Assembly (NCBI GenBank): GCA_016198945.1
Contig: JACQHO010000071.1
Span: forward strand, 1 to 7,301
Length of the DNA stretch: 7,301 nt
From: Nitrospirota bacterium
GTDB taxonomy: Bacteria > Nitrospirota > Nitrospiria > JACQBZ01
Reading direction: 5' to 3'
Shown: positions 1-5,843 of the stretch, one piece after another
Numbering within the stretch: position 1 is the first letter of the stretch
How the letters are laid out: every line of letters begins with the position of its first letter
Notes under the pieces: generated by a model
Told to the model about the DNA's origin: nothing
What the model saw: only the letters and a program-made list of their open reading frames with translations
The model's database searches: none
Translations under genes and position numbers: made by a program

Positions 1-324
1 ATGAAGCACGGCCCGATCGCTTTGATCGACGAAAACATGCCGGTCGTCGTGCTGGCGCCTGAGGACAAGGTCTACGAGAAGGTTTTAAGCAACGTCATGG
101 AGGTGAAGGCCCGGGGCGGGATCATCATCGCCGTGGCAACGGAAGGTGACAAGGAGATCGGCACGAAGACCGATCATGTTATCCGGGTTCCATCTGCGCC
201 GCCCTTGCTGACGCCGATCCTTCTTTCAATCCCGTTGCAGCTTTTGGCCTATCACATCGCCGTCCTTCGCGGCTGCGACGTGGACCAACCCAGAAATCTG
301 GCGAAGAGCGTGACGGTGGAATGA
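1..324 (+). CDS. glmS: GlmS C-terminal part (glutamine--fructose-6-phosphate aminotransferase, isomerizing), 5' truncated by window
   Basis: This is the C-terminal end of glucosamine-6-phosphate synthase, the cytoplasmic enzyme that makes glucosamine-6-phosphate from fructose-6-phosphate and glutamine, the first step towards UDP-GlcNAc, peptidoglycan and lipopolysaccharide. Only 107 residues of a protein of about 600 are present. They begin inside the second SIS (sugar isomerase) domain at M-K-H-G-P-I-A-L-I-D and end with the invariant tail D-V-D-Q-P-R-N-L-A-K-S-V-T-V-E. From memory of the E. coli protein, His3 here aligns with the ring-opening histidine (His504) and Lys102 with the C-tail lysine (Lys603); both are kept. 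The ATG at base 1 is an internal methionine of the usual G-E-x-K-H-G-P motif, not the gene start. The stop TGA (322-324) overlaps the start of the next gene, so the downstream nucleotidyltransferase gene is probably translated from the same mRNA. Identification is very secure. Confidence 0.97.
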   Translation: MKHGPIALIDENMPVVVLAPEDKVYEKVLSNVMEVKARGGIIIAVATEGDKEIGTKTDHVIRVPSAPPLLTPILLSIPLQLLAYHIAVLRGCDVDQPRNLAKSVTVE

Positions 325-653
325 TGAAGCTGACCGTTAAAGAGAAACAAGTTGTTGTGGCCTTTAAGAAGGGGATAGAACAACAATATCCTAAAGAATT
401 GGTGCGTTTGATCCTCTTTGGTTCCAAGGCTCGTGGTGATGCCGGAAAAGAATCGGATATCGACATCTTAGTGGTCATTCGATCCGAGGATTGGAAGCTG
501 GGTGATCTCATTCGTGAATTCGGCTATTCTCTCGAATTGGAACACGGTATAGTCTTGTCGATCCAAGTGATCAGCCAGCAGCATCTGGAGCAACTCAAGG
601 CTATCCGGTCACAGTTTTTAGAAGCGGTGGAAGAAGAAGGAATTGTAGTTTGA
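321..653 (+). CDS. Minimal nucleotidyltransferase (MNT) domain protein, probable antitoxin of an MNT/HEPN pair
   Basis: A 110-residue protein of the minimal nucleotidyltransferase family (DNA polymerase beta-like fold). The signature G-S-x(10)-D-x-D is intact: Gly34-Ser35, then Asp46 and Asp48, in the segment L-I-L-F-G-S-K-A-R-G followed by E-S-D-I-D-I-L-V-V-I. In studied MNT/HEPN pairs the MNT protein AMPylates or otherwise blocks the partner HEPN RNase and so acts as antitoxin; applying that role here is inference. The later strand that often carries a third carboxylate reads L-S-I-Q-V-I-S (79-85) with no acidic residue, so either the third acid is elsewhere or activity is reduced. The start ATG at 321 overlaps the glmS stop (ATGA); a second in-frame ATG at 324 is an equally possible start two bases past the overlap. 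The 3' end overlaps the HEPN gene by 4 bases, the usual order and coupling for this pair. Confidence 0.9.
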   Translation: MMKLTVKEKQVVVAFKKGIEQQYPKELVRLILFGSKARGDAGKESDIDILVVIRSEDWKLGDLIREFGYSLELEHGIVLSIQVISQQHLEQLKAIRSQFLEAVEEEGIVV

Positions 654-1045
654 AAGCCTCTCCTGATAGTGAAGAAATTGGGGCTGAATTGGTGAGAGCG
701 GAGAAATCGCTCAAAGCTGCCAACGTTCTATTGGACAAGGATCTTCTGGAAGATGCTCTATCCCGAACCTATTATGCGATTCTGCATTCGGCCAGGGCTG
801 TCCTTCTTGCCGAGGGCGTTAAGGTTAAGTCTCATAAAGCAGTCAGGAGACTTTTCGGTCAACACTTAGTCAAAACCGGAAAACTTGAACCGCGATACGC
901 CTCAATCTTGGCGGAAGAACAGGACGACCGTTATCTTGCCGATTATAATGTGATTTTTTTGCCGGAGAAGGAACAGGTGGAAAAGCGGGTCAGGGATGCG
1001 GATGAATTTCTCAGAACCATGAAAAGATTTTTGAAGAACAAATGA
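650..1045 (+). CDS. HEPN-domain protein (UPF0332/PF05168-like), probable RNase toxin of the MNT/HEPN pair
   Basis: A 131-residue, mostly helical HEPN protein. The family's R-x(4-6)-H active-site motif is visible as Arg39-T-Y-Y-A-I-L-His46, followed by the typical S-A-R-A-V-L-L helix (47-53). Other family marks are S-H-K at 61-63 and the late D-R-Y-L-A-D-Y at 93-99, all typical of the PF05168-type HEPN rather than the HepT/DUF86 type with R-x(4)-H-x-Y. HEPN proteins of such pairs are usually metal-independent RNases that cut tRNA or mRNA and are held in check by the MNT partner; function here is inferred from motif and context. The best start is TTG at 650, whose last bases overlap the upstream TGA (TTGA), giving tight translational coupling to the nucleotidyltransferase. 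No in-frame ATG near the N-terminus offers a better start. Base composition is intermediate between the core genes and the A/T-rich genes that follow. Confidence 0.88.
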   Translation: MKASPDSEEIGAELVRAEKSLKAANVLLDKDLLEDALSRTYYAILHSARAVLLAEGVKVKSHKAVRRLFGQHLVKTGKLEPRYASILAEEQDDRYLADYNVIFLPEKEQVEKRVRDADEFLRTMKRFLKNK

Positions 1046-1124
1046 GCGATTTAATACGGCGAAGTGTAGATATTTTTCAGGAAAGGAACTGCCTTGTAGC
1101 AATGGAGTTTGATTTTTAAAACCT

Positions 1125-1829
1125 ATGTCGCTTATTCGAACATTTGAAGCACAAGTTGTGACGAGCCGTACAAGATGGCTCAGTTTTAATCTTGCGGTTG
1201 GCGATCGTATAATTCGAGTTAAATATGGTTTTGACTCTGCTTCGTCTGCACAAGGTAAGTTAGAACATGATTTGACTCTCAATTTGGAATATAAGCAAAG
1301 CGGTTTATTTAACCAGCCCGTACAAAAGGAAATATTCGAAGCTTTAGAAAGATACGACAACGTTGTTGTTGAAGAACATAAAACAGGCTTTATTTTCAAG
1401 AAAATAATACACAAAATAGTCTCAGTTCAAAGAGGTGACGAGATTCTGTTCTCATCAAAGAACGGTATTTCAGTAAAAAATCCAACCGCTGTAAGACAAA
1501 AGGAAAGGGAGAAGGAATTCATAATTGAGCGATTGGCTCCGTATATAGAAAGGTATCTTGTCAACACTAAGTTCGAGGATGCAACAAGCATTACTGACGA
1601 AAAGAAATATCAGCGCAATGTCGTAAACACCGCATGGGAGCTTCTGCCATTTACGGATAAGCTATTGGGTAGGGAAAAGGTGAAGTGGGACTCATTATTT
1701 GCAAGATTAAGAGAAGAGGCCTTCTCAATAACCGACAATAAGGTAAGTGCTAATACGCATGTCTATAAAAAAATACTATTTATTATGATGGAACTACTTG
1801 ATGTTGAAGTCAACCAAACCGTAAAGTAG
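1125..1829 (+). CDS. Unknown protein, 234 aa, A/T-rich, with C-terminal AWEL-PF / GR-KWD domain
   Basis: I do not recognise this gene. It encodes 234 residues with no signal peptide and no convincing membrane segment, so it is probably cytoplasmic. The N-terminal ~127 residues alternate hydrophobic and charged stretches (mixed alpha/beta look) and match nothing I know. The C-terminal ~107 residues form a separate module with D-E-K-K-Y (158-162), A-W-E-L-L-P-F (170-176), G-R (182-183), K-W-D (187-189) and F-x(2)-L (192-195). That module recurs as the whole of the next gene, aligned without gaps and identical at 19 of 38 core positions, so it is a real conserved domain and the reading frame is real. 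An in-frame TGA at 1110-1112 makes ATG 1125 the first usable ATG; there is no clear Shine-Dalgarno just upstream. The gene is far richer in A/T than its flanks, which suggests horizontal acquisition. Coding is secure; function is open. Confidence 0.8.
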   Translation: MSLIRTFEAQVVTSRTRWLSFNLAVGDRIIRVKYGFDSASSAQGKLEHDLTLNLEYKQSGLFNQPVQKEIFEALERYDNVVVEEHKTGFIFKKIIHKIVSVQRGDEILFSSKNGISVKNPTAVRQKEREKEFIIERLAPYIERYLVNTKFEDATSITDEKKYQRNVVNTAWELLPFTDKLLGREKVKWDSLFARLREEAFSITDNKVSANTHVYKKILFIMMELLDVEVNQTVK

Positions 1830-1850
1830 CTAACTTCAAGAGATACACAT

Positions 1851-2153
1851 ATGGATCTTTTTAATAATCTTAATGTAATAACTCCTGTCATCAAAAAATC
1901 TCTTGAGAAGATAAAGATTGAGGGAGCAGATACACTGCGTGATGAAAAGAAATACAAAGAACGCATTGTTGATCCAGCTTGGGAGCTTGTGCCATTTGCG
2001 ATCAGGTTTATTGGTCGAGACCGGCTCAAGTGGGATCTCATTTTCAATAAGTTGAAAACAAGCGTCTTCATTATAGAAGGCAAGGAGGTACAAATTAACA
2101 CCGAGGCATTAAGAGAGTTGCAAGAAATAATAAAAGGGGTGTGGAAACAGTAG
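1851..2153 (+). CDS. Unknown 100-aa protein, paralogue of the C-terminal domain of the preceding gene
   Basis: A 100-residue protein of unknown function that aligns end to end, without gaps, with residues 128-227 of the preceding 234-residue protein at an offset of 127. Shared positions include Pro12, Ile14, Lys22, D-E-K-K-Y (31-35), A-W-E-L (43-46), P-F (48-49), G-R (55-56), K-W-D (60-62), Phe65, Leu68, Phe73, Val80 and N-T (83-84). It lacks the ~127-residue N-terminal part of its neighbour, so it may be a free-standing regulator, partner or immunity-like copy, or simply a gene-fragment duplicate that stayed in frame. It starts 21 bases after the previous stop, with a modest A-A-G-A-G-A ribosome site about 7 bases before the ATG. 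It is as A/T-rich as its neighbour. The frame kept open with conserved motif residues argues that it is selected, not debris. Identity as a gene is likely; function is unknown. Confidence 0.75.
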   Translation: MDLFNNLNVITPVIKKSLEKIKIEGADTLRDEKKYKERIVDPAWELVPFAIRFIGRDRLKWDLIFNKLKTSVFIIEGKEVQINTEALRELQEIIKGVWKQ

Positions 2154-2197
2154 CGATCTTCTATGATTGCTTTTTCCATAAAGCGAGGTTCAAAGTC

Positions 2198-2494
2198 ATG
2201 AAACTCAGCAAAGAAGAAGTGGAGCATGTGGCGAAGCTGGCGCGGCTGGCGGTGAGCGAGGACGAGAAAGAGGCCTTCAGCCGACAGCTTTCCGAAATTC
2301 TGACCTATGTCGGGAAGCTGAACGAACTCGACACTTCCAAGGTCGAGCCGACTTCGCATGTGCTGGACTTGAGCAATGTGTTTCGGGATGACGTCGTCCG
2401 GGAAAGTCTGCCGCCGGTGGAGGCTCTGGCGAATGCGCCGGATCACGACAACAATCACTTCCGCGTGCCTAAAATCATCGAGGAGAGACAATAA
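2198..2494 (+). CDS. gatC: GatC, subunit C of Asp/Glu-tRNA(Asn/Gln) amidotransferase
   Basis: The 98-residue small subunit of GatCAB, which converts misacylated Glu-tRNA(Gln) and Asp-tRNA(Asn) into Gln-tRNA(Gln) and Asn-tRNA(Asn). GatC wraps around GatA and links it to GatB. The sequence shows the standard plan: an N-terminal helix L-S-K-E-E-V-E-H-V-A-K-L-A-R-L, a second helix ending in I-L-T-Y-V-G-K-L-N-E-L-D-T, the V-E-P-T-S-H-V loop, then L-R-E/V-R-E-S-L-P-like and N-A-P-D segments and a terminal F-R-V-P-K-I-I. Start ATG 2198 is chosen because it has GAGG (2185-2188) nine bases upstream and begins exactly where the family begins; an earlier in-frame GTG at 2141 would add 19 unfamily-like residues overlapping the previous gene. 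It is followed after 2 bases by panD. GC content returns to that of the core genome here, so this marks the right edge of the accessory stretch. Confidence 0.95.
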   Translation: MKLSKEEVEHVAKLARLAVSEDEKEAFSRQLSEILTYVGKLNELDTSKVEPTSHVLDLSNVFRDDVVRESLPPVEALANAPDHDNNHFRVPKIIEERQ

Positions 2495-2496
2495 CG

Positions 2497-2853
2497 ATGC
2501 TGCGATTGATGCTCCGTTCCAAGATTCACCGCGCGACCGTGACGGATGCCAATCTGGATTATGAAGGCAGCCTGACGGTGGATGAAAATCTGATGGAGGC
2601 GGCCGGGATCCTGCCCTATGAGCAGGTGATGGTTTCGAACATCAACAACGGGGAACGCTTCGAGACCTACGTGATTCCATCCGGGAAGCGCGGCAGCGGC
2701 GTGATCTGCCTGAACGGCCCGACGGCCCGAAAAGGCGTGATCGGCGACCGGGTCGTGATTTTTTGTTACGAGTATTACAACGAACAGGAGCTTCGGACCT
2801 ACAAACCGACAATCGTCCGAGTGGATGATAAAAACAGAATCGTCAAAAAGTAG
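2497..2853 (+). CDS. panD: PanD, aspartate 1-decarboxylase (pyruvoyl enzyme) precursor
   Basis: A 118-residue proenzyme of aspartate alpha-decarboxylase, which makes beta-alanine from L-aspartate for pantothenate and coenzyme A synthesis in the cytoplasm. All expected features are at canonical positions: Lys9, the self-cleavage site Gly24-Ser25 in Y-E-G-S-L-T-V-D (Ser25 becomes the pyruvoyl group), and Arg54, Thr57 and Tyr58 in G-E-R-F-E-T-Y. The segment N-G-P-T-A-R (~residues 72-77) and the G-D-x-V-I-I/F-C-Y-like strand near 82-90 complete the double-psi barrel. Length is normal to slightly short at the C-terminus. GGAGAG at 2482-2487 lies about 10 bases before the ATG. The gene sits between gatC (2-base gap) and gatA (7-base gap), so it is surely co-transcribed with the amidotransferase although it has no known role in tRNA amidation. 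No pantothenate partner (panB, panC) is in the window. Confidence 0.96.
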   Translation: MLRLMLRSKIHRATVTDANLDYEGSLTVDENLMEAAGILPYEQVMVSNINNGERFETYVIPSGKRGSGVICLNGPTARKGVIGDRVVIFCYEYYNEQELRTYKPTIVRVDDKNRIVKK

Positions 2854-2860
2854 AGGTGTC

Positions 2861-4321
2861 ATGGAACTGACCGGGTTTACCATCCATGAGCTTCAAGAGC
2901 AATTAAAGAACCACAAGACGACTTCCCGGGAATTGACGCGACAGGTTCTCGAACGCATCAAGAGGGTGGAGCCGAAGATCCATGCCTTTATGACCGTGAC
3001 CGACGATGCCGCCCTGGCCCAGGCCGAAGAAGCCGATCAACGGCTTCAATCCGGCCGGCCGGTCTCTCCGCTGACGGGTGTTCCGATCGCCTTGAAAGAT
3101 AATCTCTGCACAAAGGGAATCCGGACGACCTGTTCTTCAAAAATCCTTGAAAATTTCATGCCGCCCTATGACGCAACCGTGGTCCGGCGGTTAAAGGAGA
3201 CCGGCGCGGTCCTGATCGGAAAGACCAATATGGACGAGTTTGCGATGGGCTCCTCCACCGAGAACTCGGCTTTCGGTCTGACGGCCAACCCCTGGGACGT
3301 GAACCGGATTCCCGGCGGGTCCTCGGGAGGATCGGCCTCGGCTGTGGCGGCGGATGCCTGCGCCGCGGCGTTGGGCTCGGATACGGGCGGCTCGATCCGC
3401 CAACCGGCCGCGATGTGCGGCGTGGTCGGTCTGAAACCGACCTACGGCCGGGTTTCCCGATACGGCCTGGTGGCGTTTGCCTCATCGCTGGACCAGATCG
3501 GCCCGATCACGAAGGACGTGACCGACTGCGCCCTGATGATGAACGCGATCGCCGGATATGACCCCGACGACTCCACATCGGCCAATCTCCCTTCCGCGGA
3601 TTACACCCGAACGCTGGACCGGGATCTGACCGGGCTCCGGATCGGAATTCCAAGGGAATATTTCATCGACGGGATGGATGCGGAAGTGCTGTATGCCGTC
3701 AAGGAAGCGATCCGGACGATGGAGCGGCTCGGCGCCATGACGCGCGAAGTCCTGCTGCCGCATACGGAATACGCCGTGGCGACCTACTACATTCTTGCGA
3801 CGGCCGAGGCCGGCTCCAACCTTGCGCGCTACGACGGTGTGAAGTACGGCTTCCGGGTGAAACCGACGAAGGATCTCCTGGAGATGTATATGAAGACCCG
3901 CCAGGCGGGGTTCGGGCCGGAGGTCAAGCGCCGGATCATGCTGGGAACGTACGCGCTTTCGTCCGGATATTACGACGCCTATTACCGAAAAGCGCAATGT
4001 GTCCGGACCCTCATCAAGAGCGATTTCGACGAGGCCTTCAAGCAAGCGGATGTGATCATCACCCCGACCGCCCCGACGGCCGCTTTTAAGATCGGGGAGA
4101 AGACGCAGGACCCGCTCCAGATGTATCTCTCGGACATCTTCACGATCTCGGTGAATATCGCCGGTATTCCGGCGCTCTCGATGCCGTGCGGTTTTACAAA
4201 GACGGGGCTGCCGATCGGACTGCAGATCATGGGCCGTCCTTTTGCCGAGGAGACCGTCCTCCGCACGGCCTACGCATACGAACAGGCGACGGAGTGGCAT
4301 AACCGGAAACCGAATCTTTAA
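2861..4321 (+). CDS. gatA: GatA, subunit A (amidase) of Asp/Glu-tRNA(Asn/Gln) amidotransferase
   Basis: The 486-residue glutaminase subunit of GatCAB. It hydrolyses glutamine and feeds ammonia through a channel to GatB. The amidase-signature catalytic triad is complete and at canonical numbers: Lys79 in P-I-A-L-K-D-N, Ser154 in G-G-S-S-G-G-S, and Ser178 in L-G-S-D-T-G-G-S-I-R. The stretch G-L-K-P-T-Y-G-R-V-S-R-Y-G-L follows as in the family, and the C-terminus carries N-I-A-G-I-P-A-L-S-M-P-C-G and G-L-P-I-G-L-Q-I-M-G-R-P. ATG 2861 is preferred: it follows GAGG (2853-2856) by four bases and gives the family's normal N-terminus, while an in-frame ATG at 2825 would add 12 residues overlapping panD. 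Length is as expected (~485). It sits 7 bases after panD and 34 bases before gatB. Several codon-rich G/C stretches (46 of 60 bases in 3361-3420) mark it as native core DNA. Confidence 0.97.
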   Translation: MELTGFTIHELQEQLKNHKTTSRELTRQVLERIKRVEPKIHAFMTVTDDAALAQAEEADQRLQSGRPVSPLTGVPIALKDNLCTKGIRTTCSSKILENFMPPYDATVVRRLKETGAVLIGKTNMDEFAMGSSTENSAFGLTANPWDVNRIPGGSSGGSASAVAADACAAALGSDTGGSIRQPAAMCGVVGLKPTYGRVSRYGLVAFASSLDQIGPITKDVTDCALMMNAIAGYDPDDSTSANLPSADYTRTLDRDLTGLRIGIPREYFIDGMDAEVLYAVKEAIRTMERLGAMTREVLLPHTEYAVATYYILATAEAGSNLARYDGVKYGFRVKPTKDLLEMYMKTRQAGFGPEVKRRIMLGTYALSSGYYDAYYRKAQCVRTLIKSDFDEAFKQADVIITPTAPTAAFKIGEKTQDPLQMYLSDIFTISVNIAGIPALSMPCGFTKTGLPIGLQIMGRPFAEETVLRTAYAYEQATEWHNRKPNL

Positions 4322-4344
4322 TTTGAAATTTGAGATTTGAAATT
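4321..4344 (+). repeat. A/T-rich direct repeat between gatA and gatB
   Basis: The decamer ATTTGAAATT occurs at 4321-4330 and again at 4335-4344, separated by TGAG. It starts on the last base of the gatA stop codon and ends just before the gatB ribosome site. It is an island of A/T in very G/C-rich surroundings. Short motifs of this look (repeated variants of A-A-T-T-T-G-A-A-A-T and T-G-A-G-A-T-T-T) are dispersed between genes in several bacterial lineages; that this is such a dispersed element here is inference. Confidence 0.6.
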
Positions 4345-4355
4345 GGGAGAATAAC

Positions 4356-5843
4356 GTGCCCCCGGTTGAAACAAAACAGGACATCCAATACGAGGCCGTG
4401 ATCGGGCTGGAGGTTCATGCGCAGTTGAAGACGGCCTCGAAGATTTTTTGCGGCTGCAGCACAAAATTCGGCGCGGCGTCCAACTCACAGACCTGCCCGA
4501 TCTGCCTGGGGATGCCGGGCGTGCTGCCGGTTCTGAACCGACGCGTGCTTGAGATGGCGGTCAAGACGGGACTGGCCCTCCATTGTAAAATTTCACCCTA
4601 CAGCCGGTTCGCGCGGAAAAACTATTTCTACCCGGATCTTCCAAAGGGATATCAGATTTCGCAGTACGAGCTGCCGCTGTGCGAGCACGGGTATCTGGAA
4701 GTGGCCCTGCCTGCCGGACAGGCGGGCGAGAGCGGCCGGATCAAGCGGATCGGAATCCGCCGGGCCCATATGGAGGAGGACGCCGGGAAGAACCTTCACG
4801 AGGGATTGGAGGCGGCCAGCCATGTGGACTTGAACCGCGCCGGGGTTCCGCTGCTGGAGATCGTGAGCGAGCCGGACATCCGGTCGGTGGATGAGGCGGT
4901 GGCCTATTTAAAAGCGCTCCGGGCCGTTCTGGTCTATCTCGACGTCTGCGACGGCAACATGGAGGAGGGAAGCCTTCGCTGCGAGCCGAACCTGTCGCTG
5001 CGCCCCGTCGGCCAAAAGGAGTTCGGAACACGCGTTGAGTTGAAGAATATCAATTCGTTCCGGTTTGTTCAAAAGGCGATGGAGTACGAGCTCCGGCGGC
5101 AGGAGAAGCTGCTTCGCGAAGGGGGCCGGGTGGTTCAGGAAACCCGTCTCTGGAATACCGAGAAAGAGATCACGGTCGTGATGCGCGGGAAGGAAGAGGC
5201 CCACGACTATCGCTATTTCCCGGAGCCGGATCTGGTTCCTCTGATGATCCCGGCCGATCTCATCAATGAAATCCGGAAAACGCTGCCGGAACTGCCGGAC
5301 GCGAAGCGCGAGCGGTTCGCACGCGAATACGGGATTCCGGTTTACGACGCCGAGGTGCTCACGACCTCCAGGGACCTGGCCCATTATTTCGAGGCCTGCG
5401 TTGCGATGTATCCCCAACCGAAGACGATCAGCAACTGGATCATGACCGAGCTGCTCCGGGAATTGAACAACCGCGGCCAGGAGATTGCCGACTGCCCGAT
5501 TCCGCCGGAACGGTTTGCGGGACTGCTCAAATTGATCGAAGACGGGACGATCAGCGGAAAGATCGCCAAGGCCGTCTTCGAGGAGATGTACCGGACGGGC
5601 CGCCCGGCCGGGGAGATCGTGAAGGAAAAAGGCCTGGTTCAGATCAGTGATGCGGGGGCGATCGAGACCCTGGTGGATGACGTGCTCGGGGCCCACCCAA
5701 ACGAGCGGGAATCCTACCGCCAGGGCAAGACCCAGCTGCTTGGTTTTTTTGTCGGCCAGGTGATGAAACGATCCCAGGGGAAGGCCAATCCCGGGAAGGT
5801 GAATGAGTTGTTGAAGAAGAAATTGGGCGAGGAGAAAAAATGA
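4356..5843 (+). CDS. gatB: GatB, subunit B of Asp/Glu-tRNA(Asn/Gln) amidotransferase
   Basis: The 495-residue kinase/transamidase subunit of GatCAB, which phosphorylates the misacylated tRNA's Glu or Asp with ATP and amidates it with ammonia from GatA. The N-terminal mark is Y-E-A-V-I-G-L-E-V-H-A-Q-L. A zinc site is visible as C32-G-C34 and C47-P-I-C50, followed by L-G-M-P-G. Further family motifs are N-Y-F-Y-P-D-L-P-K-G-Y-Q-I-S-Q-Y (89-104), H-M-E-E-D-A-G-K, D-L-N-R-A-G-V-P-L-L-E-I-V-S-E-P-D, G-S-L-R-C-E-P-N-L-S and K-N-I-N-S-F. The C-terminal YqeY-like tail domain is present, ending G-Q-V-M-K-R-S-Q-G-K-A-N-P. The start is GTG 4356, with GGGAGA at 4345-4350. The oddity is a short extra loop, L-P-A-G-Q-A-G-E-S-G (118-127), between L-E-V and R-I-K-R-I-G-I, encoded over a palindrome (4706-4726). 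The stop TGA overlaps the eno start. Confidence 0.97.
   Translation: MPPVETKQDIQYEAVIGLEVHAQLKTASKIFCGCSTKFGAASNSQTCPICLGMPGVLPVLNRRVLEMAVKTGLALHCKISPYSRFARKNYFYPDLPKGYQISQYELPLCEHGYLEVALPAGQAGESGRIKRIGIRRAHMEEDAGKNLHEGLEAASHVDLNRAGVPLLEIVSEPDIRSVDEAVAYLKALRAVLVYLDVCDGNMEEGSLRCEPNLSLRPVGQKEFGTRVELKNINSFRFVQKAMEYELRRQEKLLREGGRVVQETRLWNTEKEITVVMRGKEEAHDYRYFPEPDLVPLMIPADLINEIRKTLPELPDAKRERFAREYGIPVYDAEVLTTSRDLAHYFEACVAMYPQPKTISNWIMTELLRELNNRGQEIADCPIPPERFAGLLKLIEDGTISGKIAKAVFEEMYRTGRPAGEIVKEKGLVQISDAGAIETLVDDVLGAHPNERESYRQGKTQLLGFFVGQVMKRSQGKANPGKVNELLKKKLGEEKK
4706..4726 (+). repeat. Short palindrome inside gatB encoding a P-A-G-Q-A-G loop
   Basis: An imperfect hairpin lies within gatB: left arm CCTGCCTG (4706-4713), loop CCGGA, right arm CAGGCGGG (4719-4726), paired throughout with one G-T wobble. 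It reads in frame as part of L-P-A-G-Q-A-G, at a place where GatB proteins I know run directly from L-E-I/V-x-V into (K-T/R-I)-K-R-I-G-I. The look (CTGCCTGCCGG... giving P-A-G-x-Q-A-G) resembles a palindromic repeat family that inserts in frame in surface loops in some uncultured bacteria. Palindrome seen directly; mobile origin inferred. Confidence 0.55.

Noticed and set aside
1046..1124. Gap between the HEPN gene and the 234-aa gene examined for a promoter or small RNA
   Set aside because: A TTTAAT box at 1050-1055 has only a badly spaced TTGAAG (1031-1036); no hairpin or conserved small ORF seen.
2139..2167. Possible promoter with TATGAT at 2162-2167 before gatC
   Set aside because: The -10-like box has no acceptable -35 at 16-18 bases, and A/T-rich DNA gives such boxes by chance.
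2141..2197. Upstream GTG start for gatC
   Set aside because: It would add 19 residues not found in GatC and overlap the previous gene; ATG 2198 has a good ribosome site.
1763..2491. Minus-strand open frame of 242 codons spanning the unknown pair and gatC
   Set aside because: It crosses two oppositely oriented coding regions that have conserved domains, and shows a composition jump at the gatC border.
2825..2860. Upstream ATG start for gatA
   Set aside because: It would add 12 residues inside panD with no ribosome site; ATG 2861 gives canonical catalytic numbering (K79, S154, S178).
3482..4384. Long open frame (300 codons) on the minus strand
   Set aside because: It lies wholly opposite gatA, whose catalytic motifs are intact. 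Its product is Arg/His/Asp-rich with no domain pattern, as expected from the antisense of G/C-rich coding DNA.
4908..5696. Open frame of 262 codons on the minus strand
   Set aside because: Antisense of gatB; composition and lack of motifs mark it as a shadow.
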